Source: Streptomyces sp. TLI_146
Lineage (GTDB): Bacteria; Actinomycetota; Actinomycetes; Streptomycetales; Streptomycetaceae
Length of the DNA: 64,000 nt
NCBI RefSeq assembly: GCF_002846415.1
Contig: NZ_PJMX01000001.1
Span: forward strand, 8,370,001-8,434,000
Direction: 5' to 3'
Shown: positions 51,736 to 59,856 of the stretch, piece by piece
How positions within the stretch are numbered: the stretch's first letter is position 1
Layout of the letters: every line of letters begins with the position of its first letter
Notes under the pieces: generated by a model
The model's database searches: none
Seen by the model: the letters and a program-made list of their open reading frames with translations, nothing else
Told to the model about the DNA's origin: nothing
Translations under genes and position numbers: made by a program

Positions 51736-52251
51736 CTAGCAGGCAACGTAGACGTCGCGTGAGACGCCAGTGCCGTTGCGGGCGTAACCGTGCCCCGTAG
51801 TGCTGGTGCCTGCGGCGGCGCTCGGGGCGGTGCCGGTCGTCCGAGAGATCGGCAGTGCCTCCTTGACCCCCGCCTGCTGGCTGCTGGTCAAGAGCCAGAA
51901 GGCGGCGCTGTAATTCAGGAAGCTGTGAAAGACGTAGCCAGTGAGGTCGACTGGGTCCGGGAAGCTGCCGGGGCGTGAGTCGAAGAGCTGGCCGCCGACC
52001 GTGGCCTTGTAGCGCAGGCGGAGCTTCCAGGCGTTGGTGGCGGTGTCGCGGAAGCCGTAGTCGACGGTGTCGAGATAGCTGTCTCGCAGAAGCAGGGCGA
52101 CCTCCTCGGCGAACTCGACGATCCTCTCGTGGGAGGGCTCGCCGTAGAGGTTGTGCAGCAGGCGCAGGTCGGCGGCGACTCTGCCTCCGACGTAGCGGGC
52201 ATCGGTGATCGTGAACGAACCGGAAGCGGATCTGGAGCACGAGCCGGTCAT
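51736..52251 (-). CDS. CBASS bacterial HORMA protein (Cap7)
   Basis: From ATG 52251, two bases after the synthase stop and with GGGAGAG upstream, the 171-residue product reads 'TITDARYVGGRVAADLRLLH', NLYGEPSHERIVEFAEEVAL, 'LLRDSYLDTVDYGFRD' and 'WKLRLRYKATVGGQLFDS'. This is the family-1 bacterial HORMA fold. HORMA proteins recognise phage peptides (closure motifs) and activate the CD-NTase. The C-terminal 35 residues (Gly/Ser/Thr-rich, ending SRDVYVAC) form the flexible safety-belt region or a self-binding tail. Homology is by pattern; the operon context is strong support. Confidence 0.78.
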   Translation of the reverse strand: MTGSCSRSASGSFTITDARYVGGRVAADLRLLHNLYGEPSHERIVEFAEEVALLLRDSYLDTVDYGFRDTATNAWKLRLRYKATVGGQLFDSRPGSFPDPVDLTGYVFHSFLNYSAAFWLLTSSQQAGVKEALPISRTTGTAPSAAAGTSTTGHGYARNGTGVSRDVYVAC

Positions 52252-52253
52252 GG

Positions 52254-53246
52254 TCACTCTCCCGGGAAGGTGGGGCCGAACAGCTCGCGCCAAAGGTCGA
52301 GCGCCTCACTCTTCGTAGCCGCGTAGGCGGCCGTCGTGAGGGTGTCGAGGGTGGTCTTGGCGTGATTGACCAACCGCTGGCGGTCGAACTCGGTGTAGCC
52401 ACGAGCGACATTGTTTTCCGGGTTGACCGGGTCCCAGACCTGGATAGGGTCCGTGGTCGCGCTCACCTCGTCGGCCGTGTAGTAGTCGGTGAAGACGATC
52501 GGTGTCTTCAGGCCGGTGCGGACGATGTAGGAGAGGACCTGCTCGATCGCCTGCGGATAGTCGTCGACCTGCTTTCCTTTCCAGCCGACGTCCCAGAGGT
52601 GCGCGACCAAGAGTTCGATCAGGAAGGACTTGCAGCGCAGCTGCGGATCTCCCTCCTTGCTCTCGCGGATCCACGCTTTCAGCAGGCGGATCAGCTCCCG
52701 GTAGCCGTCGCCGGCCTTCCCCTTGCGCTTTTCCATGAAGCGCAGGTGCAGCGTGACCGAGGTGAGTACCTTGATGCCGCCGCTGGTGACCAGGTAGCCC
52801 CGGTCGTCCGGCTCGCCGGTGTAGAGCACGGGCACCACGTCGATCTTCAAGCCGGAGCCCCGCATCGTGATGCCGACCGCGTGGTCGGAGGGCTTGAAAT
52901 CCTCCGCGACCTTCGTCTTGCCGTAGACCTCTTTGCAGCGCTCCTCTAGCCAGGCCAGTACCGTCGAGACGTCGATGTCGGGGTCACCGACACGCAGGTA
53001 CGCGGCAACATCAGCGTCAGACCCTGTGCCACGCCTGCGACGGATCGCGGTGTGCTTGGCCGTGCTGCCGGACGCGCGGAGCTTCACCAGGTCGAAGTCT
53101 GGGTGGGCGGCGATGTAGTCCTCCAGCCGCTCCCGCAGGTAGTTCACTTGGCGACGGCGTTCCTTGGCCTCTTCCTTCGGCACGTTCACCTTGTTCTTCG
53201 CGAACGCCTCGAGGGTCTCGTGGCCGATGTAACTCTCTCCCGCCAT
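52254..53246 (-). CDS. CBASS CD-NTase (cyclic oligonucleotide synthase)
   Basis: The 330-residue nucleotidyltransferase has the G-S motif at residues 60-61 (RASGSTAKHTAIR), metal-binding Asp pair D77-A-D79 (GTGSDADVAAYL) and third Asp D136 (GLKIDVVPVL). The OAS/CD-NTase all-helical C-half follows ('LIRLLKAWIRESKEGDPQLR', 'SFLIELLVAHLWD'). It makes a cyclic di- or tri-nucleotide when licensed by HORMA. Clade C/D is expected with HORMA/TRIP13, but not assigned here. ATG 53246 with AAGGGTG upstream; first gene of the operon. Confidence 0.88.
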   Translation of the reverse strand: MAGESYIGHETLEAFAKNKVNVPKEEAKERRRQVNYLRERLEDYIAAHPDFDLVKLRASGSTAKHTAIRRRRGTGSDADVAAYLRVGDPDIDVSTVLAWLEERCKEVYGKTKVAEDFKPSDHAVGITMRGSGLKIDVVPVLYTGEPDDRGYLVTSGGIKVLTSVTLHLRFMEKRKGKAGDGYRELIRLLKAWIRESKEGDPQLRCKSFLIELLVAHLWDVGWKGKQVDDYPQAIEQVLSYIVRTGLKTPIVFTDYYTADEVSATTDPIQVWDPVNPENNVARGYTEFDRQRLVNHAKTTLDTLTTAAYAATKSEALDLWRELFGPTFPGE

Positions 53247-53598
53247 CGTTGATCACCCTTCACCCGAGGAACCGATCGGTAGGAGAACAGGCTTACCACG
53301 CACCACTGACAGCACAGGTCGAAGTTGCCTGGGATGCCCGGTGCCCGATACGAGACCGTCTGTCAGGTCCTCCGGCTGCTCCCGCAATACAAACTGCAAC
53401 CCTCAACATCGAAGGGCCTCACCGCGAAGAGTCAGGTCCTTCGATATCGTGCCCGGTGAGACACTCGCGGAGTTCGCGGGCAGTATGCGGAGTGATGGTC
53501 CTTCCTGCAGGTCTGGGAGTCGGTCGACGATGCCCGCTTCCATCGCTTGCGGTGGATGAATCGGATGAGGAATTCATGCACGGGAGGCAGCGTCGGCG
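53247..53598. other. Divergent promoter region of CBASS and the phosphotransferase
   Basis: About 350 bases without a gene. A plus-strand frame runs through from 53249 in phase with the phosphotransferase but has no coding character before 53612. Confidence 0.5.
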
Positions 53599-53614
53599 TA
53601 GCGTGCCGGGCGTG
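53599..53614 (+). promoter_or_regulatory. -10 box of a probable leaderless transcript (TAGCGT)
   Basis: TAGCGT (53599-53604) lies seven bases before the GTG at 53612, the leaderless geometry. It supports that start over in-frame codons upstream. Confidence 0.45.
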
Positions 53615-54634
53615 ACGGATGCGACCCAAGAAGACGATCTCCTGGCGGCTCTGCCGACCTTGTCCCAGGTCTTCGGGCTAGGCGATGTGTGCGACCGGCA
53701 GTTCCTCGCCCATGGCCTGATGAATCGGAACTGGCGGCTGGAGACGGCTGCCGGTACGTACGCGGTGAAGGAGATCGTCGACGTTCCTCTGCCGAGGGTC
53801 CGCAGGAACCTCGCGGTCTTGGTGGACTTGGCTCGCGAGGGGATCCCGGTCCCGGCGCCGCTGCCAGCTGAGGGCGGGGATGTCGTGGTGGAGGTCGGCG
53901 GGCACGGCTACTGCGTTCTGCCCTGGGTGGACGGTGAGCACGTGCAGGGGACGGACCTCTCACTCGACCAGGTTCGCGATCTCGGCGCTCTCCTGGCCCG
54001 TCTGCATGAGGGGCTGCGTCGGCACGGTCCCGGACCGGTCCCGGAGTCGGCACCGGCGGCGAAGGTCCGCGACGTGGCCGAGGCCGATCAGGCGGCCGCC
54101 GCTCTCCTGGTCCGTCTGCCCCCTGAGCCGGTGACCGACTTCGACAAGGCTGCCATTGAGGCCCTGCACGATCGGCGTGCCCTCCTCGCCCGGTACGCCG
54201 TTGCCCGGCCGGAGAGCGAAGTCCCGGCCGGGCCGTACGGGTGGACGCACGGTGATTTCCAGTACCGCAACCTGCTGCGGCGGGACGGCCGGGTCGTTGC
54301 CGTCCTGGACTGGGACCGGCTCGGGATCCGCCCGTACGGGGAGGAGGTCGCGCGGACGGCTCAGGTGCAGTTCGGGGTCGGCGGCGTCTTCGACCTCGAC
54401 CGTGTCGCCGCGTTCTGCTCCGGCTACCGGTCTGTGATCGACCTGTCGGAGGGGGGCCTTGCCGACGCCGTGAAGCGGCTGTGGTGGAAGCGGCTGACCG
54501 ACTTCTGGCAGCTGGAGTTCTACCTCGACCGCCAGGACCCCGCCTTCGGCGAGATGTTCCTGGCGGACGAGGCGCTGCTGCACTGGTGGACCGATCGCGC
54601 TGACGAGGTCCAGACCGCCTTCGCGGCCCGCTAG
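53612..54634 (+). CDS. Aminoglycoside-phosphotransferase-family kinase
   Basis: The 340-residue product has the APH/choline-kinase fold. The N-lobe contains 'FLAHGLMNRNWRLETAAGTY', AVKEIVDVPLPR with the ATP-binding Lys, and hinge 'GYCVLPWVDGEHVQG'. The catalytic loop is GWTHGDFQYRNLLRR (H-G-D-x4-N) and the metal motif VAVLDWDRLG. It phosphorylates a small hydroxylated substrate, not necessarily an antibiotic. It faces the glycosyl-cluster GT4 gene tail to tail; both stop codons lie in the same CTAG tetranucleotide (54631-54634). Confidence 0.8.
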   Translation: MTDATQEDDLLAALPTLSQVFGLGDVCDRQFLAHGLMNRNWRLETAAGTYAVKEIVDVPLPRVRRNLAVLVDLAREGIPVPAPLPAEGGDVVVEVGGHGYCVLPWVDGEHVQGTDLSLDQVRDLGALLARLHEGLRRHGPGPVPESAPAAKVRDVAEADQAAAALLVRLPPEPVTDFDKAAIEALHDRRALLARYAVARPESEVPAGPYGWTHGDFQYRNLLRRDGRVVAVLDWDRLGIRPYGEEVARTAQVQFGVGGVFDLDRVAAFCSGYRSVIDLSEGGLADAVKRLWWKRLTDFWQLEFYLDRQDPAFGEMFLADEALLHWWTDRADEVQTAFAAR

Positions 54635-55719
54635 CCGGTGGCTGCCGCCGGGATCAGCCCGGCGGCAGCCAGCTCGGGCAGGCACGACCGGACCAGCGGC
54701 ATGGCCCGCGTGCGGGCCTTCGCGCCGAGGCTGGCCCGGTCGACAGATTCGATCGCCCGCACCCAGGCGTCCACGTCGTCCGGGTGGAGGATCACCCCGC
54801 CGCCCCCGATCGCCTCGGGGATGCCGCCTCGGGACGAGCCGACCGTGGGAATGCCGTGGAGCCCGGCCTCCACGATCACTCGGGGAAAGGCGTCCTCGAC
54901 CTGGGAGGGTACGAGCAGCAGGTTGTTCGCGGCGTAGAGCGGTCCCATGGCGTAGGTACGGGGCGCCCACTGGACGTTGGGGTACCCGGTGAACTCGTGG
55001 GCGGCGTCCCACCATCCCTCGACGAGGGTGAACCGGCGGCCGGGGAGCCGGTGGATCAGCTGGTGCAGGAGGGCCGCTCCCTTGGCGGGGACAGGGTTGA
55101 CCATCAGCACGCCACTGGGGAGATGACCGGCCCTGCCGTGTCCGGCGGGGAGGTTGTGCTCGTCACCGCCGGTCGGCGTGAAGGGCGGGTAGAAGACGAC
55201 CGGCTTCGTATGGGCCTGGGTCTGGGTCTGGACACGTTCGGCGACGAACTTCGACGTGGCGAGGGCGACGTGCGGCTCGCCGTGGAGGACGTCCATGCTG
55301 TTGGCGGAGACCGAATGCAGCCATCCGGCAACCCGCGAGGACCGGCGGGCAAGGGCGGCGAGGTCGGCCGCCCCCTCCTGTGAGGTCACCACCAGCTCCG
55401 CCCGTACCGTGCCCAGGACTTCCCGCAGGGCTTTCTCCACCCGGTCCTGGGGCACGGCCCGGCAACGGACCCCGTTCCACGTGTAGCGGACCTCCCCGCC
55501 GGCCTCCTCCCACTCGGTGTCGTGGGCCTGGAGGTGGGCGCGGAGGTGCCCGATCTGCGCAGACCCGTCCCACGGGGCCTCGTGGCTGCCGAGGTAGATC
55601 ACCTGCCACCCGGCACGGGCGAACTCCTCCGCGAGCAGCTGCTGGGAGACCTCCGCGCCGCCGATCAGCAGCGGCGGTGGGGTCCGTCGCCAGGCGAACA
55701 CCACCGTCGGCCCCGTCAC
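54631..55719 (-). CDS. GT4-type glycosyltransferase
   Basis: A 362-residue GT-B fold enzyme from GTG 55719. N-domain: 'PTVVFAWRRTPPPLLIGGAE', VSQQLLAEEFARAGWQVIYL. C-domain: 'KGAALLHQLIHRLPGRRFTL', 'AANNLLLVPSQVEDAFPRVI', VEAGLHGIPTVGSSRGGIPE, where the family's E-x7-E sugar-nucleotide site is seen as E-D-A-F-P-R-V-I-V-E. The GTGA overlap with the upstream kinase implies translational coupling. Last gene of the six-gene cluster. Donor and acceptor unknown. Confidence 0.85.
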   Translation of the reverse strand: MTGPTVVFAWRRTPPPLLIGGAEVSQQLLAEEFARAGWQVIYLGSHEAPWDGSAQIGHLRAHLQAHDTEWEEAGGEVRYTWNGVRCRAVPQDRVEKALREVLGTVRAELVVTSQEGAADLAALARRSSRVAGWLHSVSANSMDVLHGEPHVALATSKFVAERVQTQTQAHTKPVVFYPPFTPTGGDEHNLPAGHGRAGHLPSGVLMVNPVPAKGAALLHQLIHRLPGRRFTLVEGWWDAAHEFTGYPNVQWAPRTYAMGPLYAANNLLLVPSQVEDAFPRVIVEAGLHGIPTVGSSRGGIPEAIGGGGVILHPDDVDAWVRAIESVDRASLGAKARTRAMPLVRSCLPELAAAGLIPAAATG

Positions 55720-56327
55720 CGGCCCGCCCAGTAGGTGAAGAGCGCCTGGACGACGGCGGCGGTCTCCTGGCGGTCGCCATCGCCGTCGGCCACGGCCGTC
55801 TCCCTGGCCACGGGCCTGTCGGCGGGGCGACAGAAGTAGTCCCGGAAGTGACTGAGGAAGGCGGGGTCGTGGAGGAAGTACTCCGGCTCCACCTCGTGGT
55901 GCCCGGCCGCCTTGCGCCGCAAGTGCAGCAACTCGGGCGCCACGTCCAGGTACAGGGTGTGGTCCGGCCGCAGGTGAGGCAGGTCCTGCACTCGGCGCCT
56001 GAGCTCGGGCAGGACCTCGAAGCCGTACATCTCGTCCATGGCGTGGGCGTGGGCCAGAAGGGTGTCGACGGTTCGGTCCAGGACGATCAGCCCGCCGTGC
56101 TGGCGAGCTGCGTGAACGCGGTTCGCCTCGATCTCCATGAACTTCATGAACGCCTCCACCTGTTCGTCTGCCGACCGAGTGGAAGGGGTGGGGATGTCCT
56201 CGCGGCGGATGAACGACTTCACATAGCAGGGAAAAAACATCGCGCCCCGCATCGCCGGCACCCACCGAAGTTGCCCCAGTGCGGAGGTCTTGCCCCCGTA
56301 CGAGGGCCCTTCCAGACCGAGGATCAT
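55716..56327 (-). CDS. P-loop nucleotide/small-molecule kinase (dTMP-kinase-like)
   Basis: The 203-residue protein opens with MILGLEGPSYGGKTSALGQL (Walker A GPSYGGKTS, residues 7-15). It contains 'GGLIVLDRTVDTLLAHAHAM', the DRT motif of thymidylate/deoxynucleoside kinases, and 'DHTLYLDVAPELLHLRRKAA'. Short lid ('EYFLHDPAFLSHFRDYF'). In a sugar cluster it may phosphorylate a nucleoside, a sugar or an aminoglycosidic intermediate. ATGA overlap with the upstream PIG-L gene and GTGA overlap with the GT4 gene. Confidence 0.7.
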   Translation of the reverse strand: MILGLEGPSYGGKTSALGQLRWVPAMRGAMFFPCYVKSFIRREDIPTPSTRSADEQVEAFMKFMEIEANRVHAARQHGGLIVLDRTVDTLLAHAHAMDEMYGFEVLPELRRRVQDLPHLRPDHTLYLDVAPELLHLRRKAAGHHEVEPEYFLHDPAFLSHFRDYFCRPADRPVARETAVADGDGDRQETAAVVQALFTYWAGR

Positions 56328-57220
56328 CGTGTCCCCCCGAGCCGGTAGAACCGCTCCGCGTACTGACCCTGCGTCCGCCCCTCGGCGTCCGGCAGCATGT
56401 CGGCGGCCACCGTGTGCGCGTGCCGGATCGGCCGGTACATTTTCCGCGCCGGACGCATCTGGGAGCCGTGCATGTGCAGCAGGGTCACCTTGTCCAGGAC
56501 GGTGCTGGTGATGTCCTTCACCTCCGGCCTGAGCTCGTCCCCGACCCGCTCCCGGAACAACTGTCGATCGCAGCCGGATAGCGCGTAGGTCGACCAGAAC
56601 GCGACGTCTTCCCAGAACCAGCGGCAGCCCAGGCGGCGGGCAGCCTCGTGGACGGCGAGATGGTCGGGGTGGCGCGTGACGGCGGCCGGGGCGATCAGCT
56701 CGGCCTCCTCCATCCCATCCAGCACTTCGGCGAGCTGGGTGGTGATCTGGTCCACCTGTGCGGGCTCGGGAGGCCGGTAGGGCTTCTCGGCGTCCTTGAA
56801 CCTGAGCCCTACTCGGGCGGCTCCGAGAGGTAATAAGGACTGGGCGGCCTCGCGGTCACGGAGGTCGGAGACCGATTCCACGCTGCTGTAGGTGCTTTCG
56901 AGGGAGGGGTGGACGCTGCGGGAGCGGGTAAAGGTGGTGACGACGGTCAGCGGCCGGGGATGGGCGAGGAAGTACCCGGAGGCGGACAGGATGAAGTCGT
57001 CGTGGTGGGGCTCGATGACGACGACCGGCCGTCCGGACGGCTCGCGTCGCTCGATCCAGTACGGCGAGAGGGGCAGCGGCGAGGTCAGCGTCATGATCTC
57101 CTTCGCCTCGCTCAGGGAGTCCATCCACTCCCGGTGGGCGGCTATGAGGTCGGTGGGGAAGGTGTAGATGCCGTCGGCGTCCGGCAGGGGAAGGCGAGTC
57201 ACCTCAAGGTCTCCGATCAT
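56324..57220 (-). CDS. PIG-L-family zinc deacetylase
   Basis: The 298-residue enzyme has the PIG-L metal motif PHHDD (residues 71-75, 'VVVIEPHHDDFILSASGYFL') and a second His site in 'APAAVTRHPDHLAVHEAARR'. The family removes acetyl from GlcNAc-containing conjugates (as MshB or PIG-L). It follows GT2 with an ATGA overlap, so an N-acetyl-sugar installed by one of the three glycosyltransferases is the likely substrate. Long N- and C-extensions are unusual for MshB-like proteins. Confidence 0.82.
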   Translation of the reverse strand: MIGDLEVTRLPLPDADGIYTFPTDLIAAHREWMDSLSEAKEIMTLTSPLPLSPYWIERREPSGRPVVVIEPHHDDFILSASGYFLAHPRPLTVVTTFTRSRSVHPSLESTYSSVESVSDLRDREAAQSLLPLGAARVGLRFKDAEKPYRPPEPAQVDQITTQLAEVLDGMEEAELIAPAAVTRHPDHLAVHEAARRLGCRWFWEDVAFWSTYALSGCDRQLFRERVGDELRPEVKDITSTVLDKVTLLHMHGSQMRPARKMYRPIRHAHTVAADMLPDAEGRTQGQYAERFYRLGGTR

Positions 57221-57951
57221 CGGACGGTGGTGGCGTACCAGTGGCGCCACAGGCGCGGGGAGGTCAGGCCGAACCGGACGATCAGCGGGTTCTGCCACCG
57301 CAGCATCCGGGCCGTGGACCAGGTGTCGTAGCGGCGCGTGGAGGGCCGCACCCGCAAATCCTCCAGGACCGCGACCGGGCCGGCCGTGCGGCCGTGGGCC
57401 GTCAGGCGGGCGAAGAACTCCATGTCCTCGCCCATGAAGTAGTCCGGTCGGTACCCGTGCACAGCCTTGAAGGCGTCGAGGGTGCAGAACTGGGTGACTC
57501 CTTGGGCCCCTCCGTGGCGGGAGCGGTGGTGATCCCAGTAGGCACACAGCAGACGGGCGCCGAGCCGGGCGGGGGTGTAGAGCGGCGGGATCGCTCCGCC
57601 GACGGCCCCGTCTTCCATCGCGGCGACTGCGGCCGAGATCGCCTCCAGCGGCAGGGCCACGTCGGCGTCCGCGAAGAACAGCATCCGGCCCTCGGCAGCC
57701 CGGGCTCCGGTGTTGCGGACCAGACCGATGCTCCGGACCAGCTCCGTCACCACGCGGGAGCCCAACTCCTTCGCGATGGTGGTGGTGTCGTCAGTGGAGG
57801 CGTTATCCACGACGATCACTTCTCCGCGCTGGCCGGAGGCGGCTTCCCAAAAGCGCAGGGACGCGAAGACGGTGGGCAGGTAGCGGGGAAGGTAGTCGGC
57901 TTCGTTGTAGGCGGGGATGATCACCGACAGGTCGGGATCGCGGTCGGTCAC
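57217..57951 (-). CDS. GT2-family glycosyltransferase
   Basis: A 244-residue GT-A enzyme: 'LSVIIPAYNEADYLPRYLPT', 'GEVIVVDNASTDDTTTIAKE', DxD at residues 95-97 (FFADADVAL), and 'GGAQGVTQFCTLDAFKAVHG', YRPDYFMGEDMEFFARLTAH with the catalytic ED. No TM segment, so it works in the cytosol on a soluble or peripheral acceptor. GTG start at 57951 overlaps the phosphotransferase stop (GTGA). Confidence 0.88.
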   Translation of the reverse strand: MTDRDPDLSVIIPAYNEADYLPRYLPTVFASLRFWEAASGQRGEVIVVDNASTDDTTTIAKELGSRVVTELVRSIGLVRNTGARAAEGRMLFFADADVALPLEAISAAVAAMEDGAVGGAIPPLYTPARLGARLLCAYWDHHRSRHGGAQGVTQFCTLDAFKAVHGYRPDYFMGEDMEFFARLTAHGRTAGPVAVLEDLRVRPSTRRYDTWSTARMLRWQNPLIVRFGLTSPRLWRHWYATTVR

Positions 57952-58859
57952 AGCGTGATCCTTTCTCCAGTTCGAAGAGGTACGGCTTGGTGGAGGCGGG
58001 CTGACCACAGGTCGCGGTCGCGGCCCTCTTGATGGGCGGCGTAGGTCCAGCCGCGTACGGCCTGAAAGGCGATGTAGGCGTCCAGGAGGCGGGTGTCGAC
58101 GGGCCTTCCGTAGGCGGCGGCCGTGAACACGCGGTCGGAGGGTCCCAGGGCGTCGCAGGTCACGAGAGTCTGGGCGAGGTCGTATTCGGGGACCTCCACG
58201 GTCGTGGCCTCGAAGTCCACGACGTACTCCGGCAGGTGGGACTCGCCATCGGAGGTGGCGATGGGCTGTCGGTCCCCTCCGCAGATCACGTTCTCCAGGT
58301 GGAGGTCTCCGTGGCACCACACCAGGCGTGTCCGGCGGGCCCCCGCCGCGATGATCTCCAGAGCGGGCGCGAGCCGGGTGAAGACTTGTTTGGGGCAGTG
58401 GGTGGATAGATCCGTGACTTGTCGATCGATGCCGGCAGCTTGCGAGATCCCGGCTGGGGTCGGGATGGAGTGGAAGGCGGCCATCAATAAGGCGAGCCGC
58501 AGCAGGGCTGCTGGACGCGGCATCTGCTCTACCCGAAGGGCGTCGCCCAGTGTCTTCGTTCCGGCGTCGGCGGTGATCAGGGCGGAGACGGTAAGGCCGG
58601 GAACAGGGCCGTGCCCGATCACGGTGGGCACCTGAACCCGTCCGGACTCGGCGACGGCCGCCAAGAGGCGGGCCTCGTCGGCCGCGCCGTGGGAGGCGTC
58701 GGCTGCGAACAGCTTCACTACCACCCGGCGTTCGTCGGCGAGCAGGACTCGGAAGACAGCCGTCTTTGGCGCGCTGCGGATGTGGGCGGTCTGGGCCGGA
58801 GGCCCCCCGGCTAGTTGCGTGCAGGCCCGCTCCACCGCCAAGACCGTGCCGCCGTTCAC
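57948..58859 (-). CDS. APH-family phosphotransferase
   Basis: The 303-residue kinase has 'TAVFRVLLADERRVVVKLFA' (ATP-site Lys), WCHGDLHLENVICGG (H-G-D-x4-N catalytic loop) and 'YVVDFEATTVEVPEYDLAQT' (metal Asp). It belongs to the fructosamine/aminoglycoside kinase fold and lies inside the glycoconjugate operon between GT8 and GT2. It probably phosphorylates a sugar or cyclitol intermediate or the product. GTGA overlaps on both sides. Confidence 0.8.
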   Translation of the reverse strand: MNGGTVLAVERACTQLAGGPPAQTAHIRSAPKTAVFRVLLADERRVVVKLFAADASHGAADEARLLAAVAESGRVQVPTVIGHGPVPGLTVSALITADAGTKTLGDALRVEQMPRPAALLRLALLMAAFHSIPTPAGISQAAGIDRQVTDLSTHCPKQVFTRLAPALEIIAAGARRTRLVWCHGDLHLENVICGGDRQPIATSDGESHLPEYVVDFEATTVEVPEYDLAQTLVTCDALGPSDRVFTAAAYGRPVDTRLLDAYIAFQAVRGWTYAAHQEGRDRDLWSARLHQAVPLRTGERITL

Positions 58860-59716
58860 CGGGCACCCGCCCGGCCCAGGTGCGCGAGCGTGCGGCGCAT
58901 CTGCCGCCGGTAGACCCGCACGTCCTCCGTGCCGGGACACGAGCGCATCCACGGTTTCTGGTCTCCGACGAAGTGCACGGCGTGCCCGTCGTGGCGGGTG
59001 GCCGGGCGGCGCAGGACTCGGCGGACCCAGTCCCCGCGTTCGAGGAACCGGTCCACCTCGAACCGGTTGAAGGCCGGCTCGACGGGGTGGGCGGCCCCGG
59101 AGGACAGCAGCCACAGGTTCAGCGCGCACTGGTCATTGTGCTTGATGTATCGCCGCCCGCCGATCAGCGCCCGCTGTACCCCCGCGCGCATGGGGAGGAG
59201 CATTGGCGCGGGGACCCAGAGCATCCCGGCGTTGAAGTACGGGCGCCCGACCAGGTGTGGCCAGCGCTCGGCGACACCCGGCAGGGCCGGACATTGCCCG
59301 ATGGCCGGATTGAACTCGTCCTGCACCACGCCGATCCGGTCTGTTGGCAGTGCGTTCAGGGGCGCCAAGACATTGCCGCGTACGTGCACGTCGGCGTCCA
59401 CGTAGATCAGGAACGGTCGGCCGAGGAAGCCGGGGGTGAACCCGAACCGCAGGTAGGTGGCGACGGAGATGTAGGCGGTGTCCGCCATCACGCTCTCGGG
59501 CACCGGGGCCTGCCAGCGCAGGTCGAAAGAGCCGAACCCGCAGCGGCGGGCGAAGGACTCCATCACGGCGGCCTGCCCCGGAGACAGGCCGTTGGTCAGC
59601 ACCCGTACCGCAGCCTCACGACGGTCGGCCACCGGCAGGTGGTCGGCGACCGACCCGAGCGTGACCAGGGCGGGCAGCAGGTAGCGGGCATCGACGCACA
59701 TGCCGATCGCGTACAC
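58856..59716 (-). CDS. GT8-like (glycogenin/LgtC-type) glycosyltransferase, first gene of the operon
   Basis: From GTG 59716 (GGAGGG upstream) the 286-residue protein starts VYAIGMCVDARYLLPALVTL, as GT8 retaining transferases do. It has the DxD in 'RPFLIYVDADVHVRGNVLAP', 'YFNAGMLWVPAPMLLPMR', and 'HNDQCALNLWLL' with the acceptor-site motif. The C-terminal His of HAVHFVGDQKPW is the metal ligand. It acts in the cytosol on a nucleotide-sugar donor (UDP-sugar expected). The double-palindrome region lies 58-98 bases upstream. Confidence 0.85.
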   Translation of the reverse strand: MYAIGMCVDARYLLPALVTLGSVADHLPVADRREAAVRVLTNGLSPGQAAVMESFARRCGFGSFDLRWQAPVPESVMADTAYISVATYLRFGFTPGFLGRPFLIYVDADVHVRGNVLAPLNALPTDRIGVVQDEFNPAIGQCPALPGVAERWPHLVGRPYFNAGMLWVPAPMLLPMRAGVQRALIGGRRYIKHNDQCALNLWLLSSGAAHPVEPAFNRFEVDRFLERGDWVRRVLRRPATRHDGHAVHFVGDQKPWMRSCPGTEDVRVYRRQMRRTLAHLGRAGAR

Positions 59717-59773
59717 GAGGGTCCCTCCAGAGCGAGGCTCGACGCGGCCTGACGGCGGCCGGGCAGGCGGAGA

Positions 59774-59814
59774 GCTTCCGGTACCGGCGCCCCAGACAGG
59801 CCGGTACCGGAAGC
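59774..59814. promoter_or_regulatory. Inverted repeat holding two CCGGTACCGG palindromes
   Basis: GCTTCCGGTACCGG (59774-59787) and CCGGTACCGG + AAGC (59801-59814) are perfect inverted copies. Each arm itself contains the 10-bp palindrome CCGGTACCGG, 23 bp apart. It is either a hairpin terminator/attenuator for the upstream small genes or a two-site operator for the GT8 operon. Confidence 0.6.
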
Positions 59815-59856
59815 AGTTCGGGCAGGCCGCAGGCGTCTGTGGTCCTGGCGAGCCGT

